A program made the translations under genes and the position numbers. 64,000 nucleotides of DNA from the NCBI GenBank assembly GCA_001898385.1, contig MKTT01000085.1:47531-111530 (forward strand), written 5' to 3'. The notes below the pieces were generated by a model. The model had not been told where the DNA came from and searched no databases. It was given only the letters and a program-made list of their open reading frames with translations. This DNA is from Planctomycetales bacterium 71-10 (GTDB lineage: Bacteria > Planctomycetota > Planctomycetia > Isosphaerales > Isosphaeraceae). Position 1 is the first letter of the stretch. The number at the start of each line of letters is the position of its first letter. Below, piece after piece: positions 34,840 through 45,000 of this stretch.

Positions 34840-37053
34840 ATGAGCCCCCCTCTCAGGCCCTCCCTCTGGGCCCCGCTGCTGCTCGCGCTCTCGGCGCTGA
34901 TCCCCTCCCCCGCCTCGGCCGCCGACCGGGAGCTGCGCGACAAGACGTTCGTCGTCTGGGCGGCCCCGGCCGACCTGGAGCAGAAGGGGGGCGGCGTCCT
35001 GACGCTCCAGCAATCCGGCGTGGGGTTCGACTCCGTCGTCTTCGGCGAGCTGGCCCCCGCGCGCTGGATGGCCGGCAGCGAGGGCTTCCGGCGCACGCAC
35101 CACGACCAGGCCGCCTGGCCCGTCGAAAGGGCCGACGCGAAGACCTTCGTGCAGGTCGCGATCGCGTACAAGGGGAAGCACGTCTCCATCTATCGCGACG
35201 CGAAGCCCTACGCCGAGTACGACATGGCGACCGAGCCCGCCGCGTTCGACGAGTCGAGCTTCGTCCTGCTCGGCCTGCGGCACATCGAATTGATGGTCGC
35301 AGGGCCGACGTTCCGCGGGCAAATCGAGGACGCGCGGATCTACCCCGTCGCGCTCGACGCCGAGGCCCTCGCCAAGCTGAAGCCGGACCAGCCCTCCGAC
35401 CCGAAGCCGCTGGCGTGGTGGACGTTCGCCGACGGCAAGGTCGAGGACTCGATGGGGACGTTCCCGACGGCCCGGCTCGTCGGGGCGGTTTCGGTCAACG
35501 GCGGCCGACTCCAACTGGACGGCGGGCACGTCGCGCTCGGCAAGGGCTTCGGCCCGACCCGCACCCGCGAGACCGAGGACTGGCCGGCGTACCACGTCAC
35601 GGCGCTGCCGCGCGAGGGCCTGGCCCGGCCCTACGACGCCAACGGCTGCATCTACTGGAAGGGCAAATACCATCTCATGTACATCTACCAGGACCCGAAG
35701 CTGCCGCACGGCGGCCACTGCTGGGGCCACGCCGTCAGCACGGACCTGGTCGACTGGACGTTCCTCCCCCCCGCCCTCGTCCCGCAGCCCGAGGATAAGG
35801 ACGTGGGCATCTTCAGCGGCAACGCCTTCCTCGACAAGGACGGCGTCCCCACGCTCTGCTGGTTCGGCGTCGGCGCCGGCGTCTGCGTCGCCACGGCCGA
35901 GGACGACGACCTCATCCGCTGGAAGAAGCACCCCAAAAACCCGATCATCCCCATGCCCAAGGAGGGCGAGCCCGGCCACGGCCTCTACACCGTCTGGGAC
36001 CCCTACCTCTGGCTCGAAGGCGACGACTACGTCTGTTTGCTGGGGGGGAACAAGCTCCCCAACGGCAAGGATACGCTCTACACGATGAAGTCGAAGGACC
36101 TCGTCGCGTGGAAGCCGATCGGCCCGTTCTTCGAGCACCCGGACCTCTCGTGGACGACCGAGGGCGAGGACTGCTCGTGCCCCGACTTCTTCAAGATCGG
36201 CGACAAGCGGGCCTTGCTGTGCATCAGCCACAAGGTCGGCGGCCGGATCTACATCGGGCGGTATGAGAATGAGCACTTCTTCCCCGAGAAGCACGTCCGG
36301 ATGAACTGGCCCGGCGGGCAGTTCTTTGCGCCGGAGAGTCTGCTGGACGACAAGGGCCGGCGGATCATCTGGGCGTGGGTGACCGACCCGCGCACGCTGC
36401 CGACGCAGCAGGCGACGGGCTCCGGCGTGCAGAGCCTCCCGCGCGTGATCGACCTGGACGCCGACGGAGACCTGACCGTCAAGCCCGTCCCCGAGCTGGA
36501 GCGGCTGCGTCGCGATCCGAAGACGGTCGCCGACCGGACGTTCTCCGCCGAGACGCCGCTCCCCGGCATCCGGGGCGACCGGCTGGAGATGGCGATGGAG
36601 ATCGCGCCGAACGGGGCCGAGGAGGTCGTCGTGTCGGTCCGCGCCACGGCCGACGGCTCGGAGAAGACGGCCATCGTCTACCGGCCCGGCGCGAAGACGC
36701 TGGGGATCGACTGTTCGAAGTCGACCCGGCGCGAGGACGTGGTCTACACGGTCGGCCCGCTGGATACGGGCGGCGTCCTGCGGGGCTCCGACTACAAGCA
36801 GCCGAAGAACGTCTTCGAAGGGCCGCTGGACCTGAAGCCGGGCGAGCCCCTGCGGCTGCGGATCTTCCTGGACGGGCCGACGCTGGAGGTCTTCGCCAAC
36901 GACCGCCAGTGCCTCACGCAGCAGGTCTTCCCGGAGAACCGGGACGCGCTCGGCGTGACGCTGGCGGCGAAGGGGGGGACGGCCAAATCCGCCGCGATCC
37001 GCGCCTGGGACATGGCCCCGGCGAAGTTCATCGACCTCAAGGGGGCGGACTGA
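34840..37053 (+). CDS. Secreted GH32-like (beta-fructosidase fold) hydrolase with N-terminal LamG-type region
   Basis: 737 aa with signal peptide ([16 protein letters not shown]). About residues 30-230 look like a concanavalin/LamG-type sandwich ([32 protein letters not shown]). A five-bladed propeller of the GH32/GH43 clan follows: the usual WMNDPNG is replaced by [20 protein letters not shown] (Asp about 265); WDPYLW (about 384) takes the place of [13 protein letters not shown] (about 443) corresponds to the acid/base ECPD motif. The C-terminal beta-sandwich is typical ([16 protein letters not shown]). The altered first motif makes the sugar uncertain, but the fold and Glu are present. The GNAT gene follows 1 bp after the stop. 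Confidence 0.82.
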   Translation: MSPPLRPSLWAPLLLALSALIPSPASAADRELRDKTFVVWAAPADLEQKGGGVLTLQQSGVGFDSVVFGELAPARWMAGSEGFRRTHHDQAAWPVERADAKTFVQVAIAYKGKHVSIYRDAKPYAEYDMATEPAAFDESSFVLLGLRHIELMVAGPTFRGQIEDARIYPVALDAEALAKLKPDQPSDPKPLAWWTFADGKVEDSMGTFPTARLVGAVSVNGGRLQLDGGHVALGKGFGPTRTRETEDWPAYHVTALPREGLARPYDANGCIYWKGKYHLMYIYQDPKLPHGGHCWGHAVSTDLVDWTFLPPALVPQPEDKDVGIFSGNAFLDKDGVPTLCWFGVGAGVCVATAEDDDLIRWKKHPKNPIIPMPKEGEPGHGLYTVWDPYLWLEGDDYVCLLGGNKLPNGKDTLYTMKSKDLVAWKPIGPFFEHPDLSWTTEGEDCSCPDFFKIGDKRALLCISHKVGGRIYIGRYENEHFFPEKHVRMNWPGGQFFAPESLLDDKGRRIIWAWVTDPRTLPTQQATGSGVQSLPRVIDLDADGDLTVKPVPELERLRRDPKTVADRTFSAETPLPGIRGDRLEMAMEIAPNGAEEVVVSVRATADGSEKTAIVYRPGAKTLGIDCSKSTRREDVVYTVGPLDTGGVLRGSDYKQPKNVFEGPLDLKPGEPLRLRIFLDGPTLEVFANDRQCLTQQVFPENRDALGVTLAAKGGTAKSAAIRAWDMAPAKFIDLKGAD

Positions 37054-37054
37054 C

Positions 37055-37480
37055 GTGGCGCTGTCGTATCAACAGGAGTCGTACCCCGCGCTCACGCCCG
37101 AGGAGTTCGTGGACGTGCTGGCCCGGTCGACGCTCGCGGAGCGCCGGCCGGTGGACCGGCCGGAGGCGATCCTCGGGATGCTGGAGAACGCCGACGTGAT
37201 CCTGACCGCGCGCGACGACGGCCGGCTGGTCGGCGTGTCGCGGGCGCTGACGGATCGACAATTCTGCACCTACCTCTCGGACCTGGCGGTGGACGTCGCC
37301 TACCAGGGCCGGGGGATCGGCCGCGCGCTGATCCGGCTGACCCACGAGGCGGCCGGCCGCCACACGACCCTGATCCTGCTGGCCGCGCCGAAGGCCCGGA
37401 CGTACTACCCCTACATCGGCATGACGGCGCACGACTCCTGCTGGGTCGTCCCCGCCGGCCCGAGGCCGGAGGCGCCATGA
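37055..37480 (+). CDS. GNAT-family N-acetyltransferase
   Basis: 141 aa, starting with GTG. The acetyl-CoA binding loop is [23 protein letters not shown] (Q-x-x-G-x-G/A), preceded by the core strands [19 protein letters not shown] and YLSDLAV. The C-terminal [16 protein letters not shown] is the usual GNAT end. Substrate unknown. It starts 1 bp after the GH32-like stop and overlaps the next gene by 4 bp, so it belongs to a short operon. Confidence 0.87.
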   Translation: MALSYQQESYPALTPEEFVDVLARSTLAERRPVDRPEAILGMLENADVILTARDDGRLVGVSRALTDRQFCTYLSDLAVDVAYQGRGIGRALIRLTHEAAGRHTTLILLAAPKARTYYPYIGMTAHDSCWVVPAGPRPEAP

Positions 37481-38037
37481 GCGCCGCGATCGAGGACGCC
37501 CCGCTGCTGGTCGCCCGCGCGGTCGCCGTGCCGCGGCAGTTCCGCCTGGTGGGGGGGATCCACAGCGGCGCGATCGCCGTGGCGTTCGGCTTCCTCGCGC
37601 TCATCGCGACGAAGCTCGCGGCCGACGCGATCCGAGGCCCGTCGCCCGACGGCAACCTGCGATTCGCGCTGGGCTGGTCGGCCGCGGCCACGGCCGCGGC
37701 GTTCCTCGCGCTGCTGGCGATCCATCACCGCGCCTTGATCGGTCTGCGATCGCGGACGGCGTATCACGTCTTCGCCGACCGGGTCGAGGTCCGCCGCGAC
37801 GGCTCGCCCCGGCCGCGGCGCGTCGTGCCGCTGGCGCGGGTCGTCGCCGTCCAGAGCTGGGCGGGCCCCCTGCTCCGCCCCGCCGGCCTGGCGACGCTGA
37901 CGCTGATCGAAGAGGAGCCGCCCGGCCCGTCCGGCCACTCCCGTCACGTCGCCTATCCGCTGCCGAACGTCGAGGAGCCCGAAGCTGTCGCGGAGCTGAT
38001 CCTGTCGCGGATGGGAGGGACGCAGCACGCCCGATGA
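37477..38037 (+). CDS. Two-helix membrane protein with PH-like (bPH2-type) C-terminus
   Basis: 186 aa. Two transmembrane helices at about 25-50 ([24 protein letters not shown]) and 65-85 ([22 protein letters not shown]). Then [51 protein letters not shown] is a beta-strand region resembling bacterial PH domains of the YdbS/YdbT type. Role unknown. It begins inside the end of the GNAT gene (ATGA overlap). Confidence 0.7.
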   Translation: MSAAIEDAPLLVARAVAVPRQFRLVGGIHSGAIAVAFGFLALIATKLAADAIRGPSPDGNLRFALGWSAAATAAAFLALLAIHHRALIGLRSRTAYHVFADRVEVRRDGSPRPRRVVPLARVVAVQSWAGPLLRPAGLATLTLIEEEPPGPSGHSRHVAYPLPNVEEPEAVAELILSRMGGTQHAR

Positions 38038-38372
38038 GGCCCCTGGCGTCTCATCGAGGGTGGAGAGCGTGCGGAGGCGTCGGGAAGCGGCCACCGCCGC
38101 GAGCCGCACGCCCACTCCCTGCAACTCGACCTGGGCCCCCTGCCGGGAGAGTTGGGGGACCGATTCGGGGCCGGCATGCTGCGAGCGAGGCGACGAGGGC
38201 TTTGCGTGCTGGCTGGGCATCATCCGCACATCGTCCGGCGGAAGCGGAAACGGACCGGCGACGGATACGCCATGCCACGGCGATCCGTGGCCCGCCCTTG
38301 GCGGGCCACGCCACCCATCCGGCTCCATCTTTTGGCGGTGCTTGGCGAAGAGTCTCGTTTCGTCAGGGCCTT
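38038..38372. other. Gene-free interval with a perfect hairpin
   Basis: No gene supported. A perfect 10-bp stem (GTGGCCCGCC, loop CTT, GGCGGGCCAC) lies at 38287-38309. It is about 250 bp from either gene end, so a terminator role is possible but weak. Confidence 0.45.
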
Positions 38373-38916
38373 TTATTCACCGACCTGGATCAAGCCTCCT
38401 GCAATTGCATCGTCCTCGATGTCACCTTGTTGGACATAATCGAAGCCGAGCCCGATGGAGCAGGCCGGAAGCTTCAATGCTTCGCCCAACTTCGTGTGGA
38501 GATCGACCGCGAAAACATCGTCGCTCCGTAGCAACTCCTCGACTTCTTCGGCCGAACCTTCCCCGAGCGTGGCGCAGAGCAGCCCCGCGTCGCCGCCTTA
38601 TTCCTCCGCCCCCTCTTCTGAAAGAGTCGGGCGCGGAATTGTAGGCGTCGATCAACGCCCCCTCCTTGAAGAGCCAGTAGCAGAGAATGTCGTCGTCGTG
38701 GTTGAGCACCGCCAGCACGGGCTCTCCGGGGTCCTTTGAAAGAAGCGCCCCGACTTCTTGTATCGCGTCGACCGCCTGAGTGTCGGCCTGCTCGTCGTAC
38801 ACGACGACAAATCCGGCCTGCGAGGGCGTGACGATGGCCCTCCGGCCCTTCAATGAGTCCGCGACCTTTTGCGGTTCCGCATTTTTGACCGCGAAATTCA
38901 CGTAGAAGTTGCCCAT
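38373..38916 (-). pseudogene. Broken conserved hypothetical gene (frameshift plus internal stop)
   Basis: The first part, from ATG 38916, reads MGNFYVNFAVKNAEPQKV to LAVLNHDDDILCYWLF and DAYNSAPD. The family-like continuation lies in another frame: EVEELLRSDDVFAVDLHTKLGEALKLP and ACSIGLGFDYVQQG, ending at TAA 38375-38373. The span of 544 bp is one base more than a multiple of three, so a single inserted base near 38618-38627 (in CTGAAAGAG) explains the shift. In addition, the downstream frame is closed by TAA at 38600-38598. The intact family, conserved hypothetical proteins with the NHDDDI motif, is recalled as about 180 aa. A sequencing error could explain one of the two lesions but hardly both. 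Confidence 0.7.
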
Positions 38917-38963
38917 CCTCGACCCACACTTTCCGGGATTCGATCGATCCACCATCCGAGTTT

Positions 38964-39200
38964 TCACGTCGGGAAGCCGGCCGAATCGATCCGCGAAACA
39001 TACACTTCCGGCCCACGCGGCAGGAAGATCAACTCGCCGGAGAGGCCCACCTGGACAGCCGACTCCGTCCTCTCGACGACGAACAGGACCACCCGGATGA
39101 CGCTGGAATGATCGGCCCGGGGACGCCCCGGCCGCGGGCCGACGGGGCGCCTGGGAGGGAGATGGTCGAAGAACTGCTCCAGCATGTGGGCCGTCGCCAT
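38964..39200 (-). CDS. Possible small hypothetical protein
   Basis: 78 aa: MATAHMLEQFFDHLPPRRP, then SVIRVVLFVVERTESAVQVGLSGELIFLPRGPEVYVSRI. Reasonable composition but a weak binding site and no recognised family. It lies directly upstream of the broken gene in the same direction and may itself be a remnant. The longer frame extending upstream to 39650 is unlikely because it runs antisense-phase through the TIGR03067 gene. Confidence 0.3.
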   Translation of the reverse strand: MATAHMLEQFFDHLPPRRPVGPRPGRPRADHSSVIRVVLFVVERTESAVQVGLSGELIFLPRGPEVYVSRIDSAGFPT

Positions 39201-39267
39201 GATGGGTTTTCCCCGGTGGCATGGGGACGACCGACGCATGGCGCGAGACGGATGCCAAGGGGTTTGG

Positions 39268-39738
39268 TCACGGCCTTTCAGGATTGGGAGGGACCTCGTC
39301 CTTCCCCTGACGCCTGAAGACCATGAGGGTCCATCGGTCGCCCGGATCCGCCCGGAAGTGGTCGGGCCGCGGTTCGTCCGGGTCGGCGGTGCAGAGGGTG
39401 AGGCGGTCGCCTTCGAGCTTGTAGATCCCGCGCACGACCTTGTCGCGGCCGGGGCCGCCGTCGGCGCGGATGTCGATGGTCTTCGGGTCGGCGTCCGGGT
39501 CGAGGACGATGGTGGAGGCGGAGAAGCTCTTGCCGTCGCGACGCCAGACGACGCGGTCGCCGTCGGCCTCGCGGGTGATGGATCGGACGACGGCCGGGTC
39601 CGTCTCCTTCCCCTCGCGGCGGAAGGAGACGGACCGCCAGACGCCTTCATGCTTCGCCAGCTCGGCCTTGAGGTCGGTCGCCGCCTCGGGCGATTGCAGG
39701 CACGAGGCGGCGAGGACGACGGCGAGGAATCGGCTCAT
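39268..39738 (-). CDS. TIGR03067-domain secreted protein
   Basis: 156 aa with an N-terminal signal (LAVVLAASCLQSPEAA). The body fits the planctomycete TIGR03067 (lipocalin-like) domain: LAKHEGVWRSVSFRREGKETD, TIVLDPDADPKTIDI, VVRGIYKLEGDRLTLCTADPDEPRP and the final WTLMVFRRQGKD. Function unknown; a ligand-binding barrel is expected. It starts 4 bp after the DUF1501 stop and is the last gene of that operon. Confidence 0.87.
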   Translation of the reverse strand: MSRFLAVVLAASCLQSPEAATDLKAELAKHEGVWRSVSFRREGKETDPAVVRSITREADGDRVVWRRDGKSFSASTIVLDPDADPKTIDIRADGGPGRDKVVRGIYKLEGDRLTLCTADPDEPRPDHFRADPGDRWTLMVFRRQGKDEVPPNPERP

Positions 39739-39742
39739 ATTC

Positions 39743-41224
39743 TCAACCGAACAGCCGCGTGACGGCCTCGGCCTTGACCAGCTCGCGAGGCTGGTTCAGG
39801 TGGTTCATGACCATGGTGGCCGGGTCGATGCCGAAGGCGTGGTAGATGGTCGCCAGCAGCTCGCCGGGGTGGACGGGGTCGGTGAGCGGGGCGGAGCCGG
39901 TCTTGTCGGACGAGCCGTGGACGTGGCCGCGGCGGATGCCGGCGCCGGCCAGCAGGGCGGTGTAGCAGTACGGCCAGTGGTCGCGGCCGTCGGCGCTGTT
40001 GCCGTTGCCGGACGTGCTGACCCCCTTGCGCGGGCTGCGGCCGAACTCGCCGACGGCGACGACGAGGGTCTCGTCGAGGAGGCCGCGGCGGTCGAGGTCG
40101 GCGATCAGGCCGGAGAGGCCCTGGTCGAGCATCGGGCCCGACTGGTTCTTCATCCGCTCGGTCAGGCCGGTGTGGTGGTCCCACGAGTGGTTGTCGGAGT
40201 TGGCGACCTTGGGCCAGATCACCTCCACGACCTTGGCGCCGGCCTCGACCACGCGGCGGGCGAGCAGGCAGCTCTGGCCGAAGGTGTTGCGGCCGTACAG
40301 CTCGCGGGTGGCGTCGTCCTCGGCGGCGAGGTTGAACGCCTCGCGGGCCCGGCCGGAGACGACCAGGCTGAGGGCGCGGTCGTAATACTCGTCGAGCTTG
40401 TACTCGGACGTGGCCTCGTCGACGGCCTTCATCCCGGCGTTGAGGGCGGTGCGGAGCTTGGCCCGGCGCTCCAGGCGGAGGGCGAAGACTTCCGGCCGGA
40501 GCTGGAGGTCGTCGACCTTGATCTTGTCCATCTTGGCCAGGTCCATGTCGTCGCCGTCGGGGAACAGCGTGTAGGGATCGAACGCCTTGCCGAGGAACCC
40601 GGCCGTCCCCCCCTTGCCGACGACGTTGCTCTCCTGGAGCGGCCGGGGGAGCATCACGAACGGCAGCATCGGCACCGTCTGCGGCCGGAGCCGGATGATC
40701 TGCGAGCCGAAGTTCGGGAAGTCCTTGGCGTTGGGGGGTTCGAGCTGGCCCGACGGGCTGACCTTGTCGGTGGTGTACCCGGTCATCATCTGGTAGATGG
40801 CCGCGGTGTGGTTGAACAGGCCGTTGGGCGTGTAGCCCAGCGAGCGGACCAGCGTGAACTTGTCGGAGACCAGCGAGAGCTTCGGCAGGATCTCCGTGAA
40901 GTCGATCCCGGGGACCTTGCTGTTGATGCGGGCGAACTGGCTGCGGACGTTGTCCGGCAGGCCGTCCTTGGGGTCCCACAGGTCCAGGTGGCTGGGGCCG
41001 CCCTGGAGGTAGACCATGATGATGCTCTTGGCCCGACCCCACCCCGGGGCGACCTTGGCCGGGCTGGCGTCGCCGGCGCGGGCGGTGGCCGCCTGGAGCT
41101 GGAACAGGGTGCCCAGGGAGACCCCCATCAGGCCCGATCCCCCCACGCGGAGGATGTCGCGCCGGGTCGTCCCGAGCTGCGGGTCGCACAAGTCCTTGCC
41201 GGCCTGTCCGGGGACGATGATCAT
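39743..41224 (-). CDS. DUF1501 protein, Tat-exported (sulfatase-like)
   Basis: 493 aa. The twin-arginine signal [20 protein letters not shown] is followed by the DUF1501 core: [111 protein letters not shown]. The fold is alkaline-phosphatase/sulfatase-like; catalytic activity has not been shown. In planctomycetes it almost always follows a DUF1549/DUF1553 gene. Here two small genes intervene. It probably works in the periplasm with the big cytochrome-type protein. Confidence 0.92.
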   Translation of the reverse strand: MIIVPGQAGKDLCDPQLGTTRRDILRVGGSGLMGVSLGTLFQLQAATARAGDASPAKVAPGWGRAKSIIMVYLQGGPSHLDLWDPKDGLPDNVRSQFARINSKVPGIDFTEILPKLSLVSDKFTLVRSLGYTPNGLFNHTAAIYQMMTGYTTDKVSPSGQLEPPNAKDFPNFGSQIIRLRPQTVPMLPFVMLPRPLQESNVVGKGGTAGFLGKAFDPYTLFPDGDDMDLAKMDKIKVDDLQLRPEVFALRLERRAKLRTALNAGMKAVDEATSEYKLDEYYDRALSLVVSGRAREAFNLAAEDDATRELYGRNTFGQSCLLARRVVEAGAKVVEVIWPKVANSDNHSWDHHTGLTERMKNQSGPMLDQGLSGLIADLDRRGLLDETLVVAVGEFGRSPRKGVSTSGNGNSADGRDHWPYCYTALLAGAGIRRGHVHGSSDKTGSAPLTDPVHPGELLATIYHAFGIDPATMVMNHLNQPRELVKAEAVTRLFG

Positions 41225-41276
41225 CGGCGGGGCTCCTGGCTGCTGCGGGTTGGGGACGCGGGACGGATCGGGGAGG

Positions 41277-41618
41277 TCACTCGACCTTCGCGCCGTTGAG
41301 AAGAATCGGCGGCAACGGGTCTTCGAATTCCATATTCGCGAAGGAATCCCTGATCTCCTCCGGGGTTCGGAGGAGGAGCATGTTGATGTCGGCCTGCTGA
41401 TCTTCCGTCAGCTTCGCGAGGTAGGACCAGACCAGCCGGCTCCGTTCACCTCGGCTCATGGTTTCAAACGCCGGGTCGAGGACGCGAACGCGGATCGAAT
41501 AGGGGCTCTGCCGATACATCGCGACTTCCACGCCAGGACGATCGGCCGAGTACGCTTCGAACGCCGATGCGATCGCATCCAGAGTCTCGTCGGTCGAGCC
41601 GCGGATCTCGATGGCCAT
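41277..41618 (-). CDS. BolA-like small protein, partner of the HEPN protein
   Basis: 113 aa. [35 protein letters not shown], then [31 protein letters not shown] and [11 protein letters not shown]. The FxxxSRxERxxLV...TPEE pattern recalls the BolA fold (VxVxxxxFxGxSRxxRHRLVY...TPEE), but the conserved His of the BolA HRLV segment is not there. The start is one base after the HEPN stop (TGA-A-ATG), so the two are strictly coupled. An antidote or regulatory partner for the HEPN protein is the obvious guess. The family assignment is from memory. Confidence 0.6.
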   Translation of the reverse strand: MAIEIRGSTDETLDAIASAFEAYSADRPGVEVAMYRQSPYSIRVRVLDPAFETMSRGERSRLVWSYLAKLTEDQQADINMLLLRTPEEIRDSFANMEFEDPLPPILLNGAKVE

Positions 41619-41619
41619 T

Positions 41620-42036
41620 TCAGAATCTCCCGGAAGCCCATTCCATGATCGCGTCAACCGCGTCGAGGAACTCCTGGGCATCCTCTTCCTTCAAAGACTC
41701 CGTCGAGTAGCGCAAGGCGGTGGACCAGGATTCGACGAGCGTGAACGACGGATTGACCGACGAGGGGGGCGGCGGCCCTCCTCGTTCGCGATTCCACGCC
41801 TTCAGTTGATTGTAGTCGTGGGCCTTCGCCCCTCGAAACAGGTCCAGAACCTTCGCCTGCTGGGCGTGGGGCGTGTTCGCGAGGATCAGGGCCTTAAGTA
41901 TGCATTCCACGCAGTAACCGGCCAGGTAGATGGCCCCCGTGTTATAGCCGGACTCGAAGAGGACGTCCGCCTCCTCCCGCCGCTGGAGGGCGCACCGGAA
42001 GAAGCGTCGGGCCTCGCGGGATCTCGGGGTCGCCAC
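41620..42036 (-). CDS. HEPN-domain protein
   Basis: 138 aa, starting with GTG. Helical: EEADVLFESGYNTGAIYLAGYCVECILKALIL is the HEPN first helix pair. R68-GAKA-H73 is the RX4H motif that forms the ribonuclease site in active HEPN toxins, and HDYNQL is the usual follow-up. The C-terminal LRYSTESLKEEDAQEFLDAVDAIMEWA is the last helix. It begins 27 bp after the 1708-aa gene and is coupled to the BolA-like gene. In typical modules HEPN is paired with a MNT nucleotidyltransferase; none is here. The role as a toxin-type RNase is inference. Confidence 0.8.
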   Translation of the reverse strand: MATPRSREARRFFRCALQRREEADVLFESGYNTGAIYLAGYCVECILKALILANTPHAQQAKVLDLFRGAKAHDYNQLKAWNRERGGPPPPSSVNPSFTLVESWSTALRYSTESLKEEDAQEFLDAVDAIMEWASGRF

Positions 42037-42063
42037 CGGGCCGGGGGCTCCGTCGGGTCGAGG

Positions 42064-45000
42064 TCAGTGGTTGAACAGGAACTCCGGGCTGTTGATGAGG
42101 GCCCAGGCGACGTCCTGCGCCGCGGTGAGGCGGCGGGAGGCGGCCTGCTGGACGCTCATGTCGAGGTCGCGGCGGAGCTGGACGAGGGCCGCGGGCGGGC
42201 CGGCGGGCTTCTTCGCGGCCTCGACCTTGGCGACGAGCGCGGCCCGCGCCGGGTCGGCGGGGAGCGGCGCGCGGGCGGCGGCGAGGGCGGCCTGGCGGTC
42301 GAGCCAGCCCTGGTCCATCCGGCGGTGGTAGTTCATCAGCGCCTCCGCCTGGGCCGGCGTGCGGACCTCCGCGGCCGTGGCGACGATCGCCCGCAGCGGC
42401 TCCGGCAGGCCCAGGCCGATGTCGGCCCGGCGGGCGACCGAGATCCGGAAGCGGCCGAGCGTCCACATGTCGTTGAAGCGGTGGTGGAGCTTGAACGTCA
42501 GGACCGTCCCGCCGGGGCCGCCGACGGGCTCCTTCGTCTGGAAGGTCGCCCAGTGGAGCAGGCCGGTGCGCGGGGAGACGGCCCAGCCGCGCTGGTCGTC
42601 GAGGTTGCCGTCGACCGCCTTGGCGACGTCGAACTCGCCTTGGCTGAAGTCGGCGAGGGCGGCGTGCAGGCCGACGGCCTTGGCCTGATCGGGCGTCGCC
42701 TTGGGGGCGGCGGAGACCTGGAACTCGCTCAGCACGAAGTTGCCGTCGGTCGCCCGGCCGGGGCCCGTCTGGGGGAGCTTGGGGTCGGTCAGGACCTCGA
42801 TCCGGACGGCGGCGATCCCCTCCAGGTCGGTCTCGGCCGTGAGGGTGATCTCCGTGTTCTTGTTGGGGCCCGAGGCGACGACGGAGCCGTCGGGCTGCTT
42901 CTCCAGCGTCGCGCCGCTGGACGAGGCCATCGCCTTCGGGTCGATCGCCACCCAGGGGTCGACGATGGAGCCGGCGTTGGCCTTCTCCCACTCGGCGACC
43001 CTGGCGGCCAGCTGGGTCTCATACGCCTTCGCGTCGGCCTCGACGGCCGCGGCCTTCTCGGCCCGCTCCTTCTCCTTCTGGGCGAGGATCGGGGCCTGGG
43101 CGGCGTCGAAGGCGGACAGCTCGGCCTCGGCGGCGGCCAGGGCGGCCAGCCGCTCGCGCTCGAGGCGCGGGCGGTCCATGGCGAACTGGACCTCCTTGCG
43201 GCCCAGCTCGTCGGCCAGGGCCTTGTGGTCGTCGTCCACCTCCTGGAACGCGGCGCGGGCGGCGACGACCTCCTCGGGCTTCGCGGGGCGGTTGAGGATC
43301 CGCAGGTACAGGTCCTCCACCAGCTTCGCGTCGTCCTGCTGCTCGCCGGAGAGCTTCGTCAGGGCGTTCTCGGGGTCGGCCAGGGCGTCGGCCAGGGTCG
43401 GGCCGCTCACCAGGGCCATGACGGGGCCGAGCTGCAAGCCGCTGGAGCGCTCGCACTCGCAGGCGCTCTCGCGGACGGGGCGGCCGAAGGCCGAGAGGAA
43501 GCCGCTGGGCAGCTCCACGCCGGAGTCCGGCAGGGCGGCGGCGCGGGTGCCCGGGGGGACGCCCGGGATCCGCGAGATCGAGCCCGTCGCCAGGTTCACC
43601 GCGTCGTACAGCACCTCGGCGGGGAGGCGCCGGGCGATCGCGTGCGAGTAGTTGGTCTTGTCGTCGGCGTTGAACTTGTTGGTCTCGACCGAGAGCTGGT
43701 ACGTCCGCGACCGGACGATCTGGCGGAGGATGGGCCGCATGCGGAAGCCCCCCTTCACGAACTCGGCCGTCAGGTGGTCGAGCAGCTCGGGGTTGGTGGG
43801 CGGGTTGCCGGCGCGGACGTCGTCCAGCGGCTCCACCAGGCCGACGCCGAACAGGTAGCCCCACAGGCGGTTGACGTAGCCGCGGGCGAAGTACGGGTTG
43901 TCGGCCGAGGTCAGCCACGAGGCCAGCTCGGCGCGGCGGGTGGCGCCGGCGGCCTCGCCGTGGGAGCACTCGAACGGGAACTTCGGCGCGGTCGGCTGCT
44001 TGGTGCGGTCGTGGATCACCTCGGCCGTGGAGGCGTCGGAGACGACCTCGAACAGCGGCGTCGGCGTCTCCACCGCGCTGCCGCCGATGGTCTTGCCGCC
44101 GCTGGCCGGGTCGGCCTTCAGGTCGACCTGCGCGAAGAACGCGGCGGTCTGGTAGTACTGGTCCTGGGTCCAGCGCTCGAAGGGGTGGTCGTGGCACTTG
44201 TTGCAGTTGAACCGGACGCCCAGGAACAGCTGCGTGGTGTTCTCCATCGTCGCCTCGGGATCGCGGAGGATCTTGTAGTACGAGGCGGCGGGGTTGTCCT
44301 TGTTCGAGCCGGCGGCGGTGATGATCTTGCGGGCGAACTCGTCGTACGGGACGTCGTCGGAGACCTGGGCGCGGATCCAGTCGCGGAAGGCGGCGGCGCC
44401 CTCGACGCCCAGGAACTTGCGGTTCACCTGGAGCAGGTCGGCCCACTTGTTCGTCCAGTAGTCCACGAACGCGGGCGAGCCGATCAGGCGGTCGACCAGG
44501 GCCTCGCGCTTCGCCCTGGACTCGGCCGGGTCGGCGAGGAACGCGCGGACCTCCTCGGCGGTCGGCGGCAGGCCGACGAGGTCGAGCGAGGCGCGGCGGA
44601 GGAACTCGGCGTCGGAGCAGAGGCCGGAGGGCTGGATCTTCAGGCGTTCCCACTTGGCGGCGACGAGGTCGTCGATCGGGCCGTAGCCGGGGGGCGTCGC
44701 CCAGGCGAAGCCGGTGCGGTCGCCCATGACGGTGAGGGTCGTGGAGGCGTAGCAGCCCTCGTAGCGGACGAGGATGGGGGCCTCGCCGCGGCGGACGGCG
44801 GCGACCAGCCCGCGGGGCCTCGCGGTCGCGACCTCGGTGTCGCCGCTCTCCAGGAACGCCTCGCGGGTGACGTCGCGGGCGGCGCCGTCGGGGAAGGTGG
44901 CGACGACCCGGAGCTGCTGGGTGGCGCCGGGGAGCTGGACGATCGGGTTCTGCGGGAAGACCTCGATCTTCGTCGCCTTGGCCGACTCGCGGTCGAGCTT

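Noticed and set aside
38287..38309. Perfect hairpin as the terminator of the 37477-38037 gene
   Set aside because: It is about 250 bp from that gene's end and has no T-run, so it is listed only as a structure in the gap.
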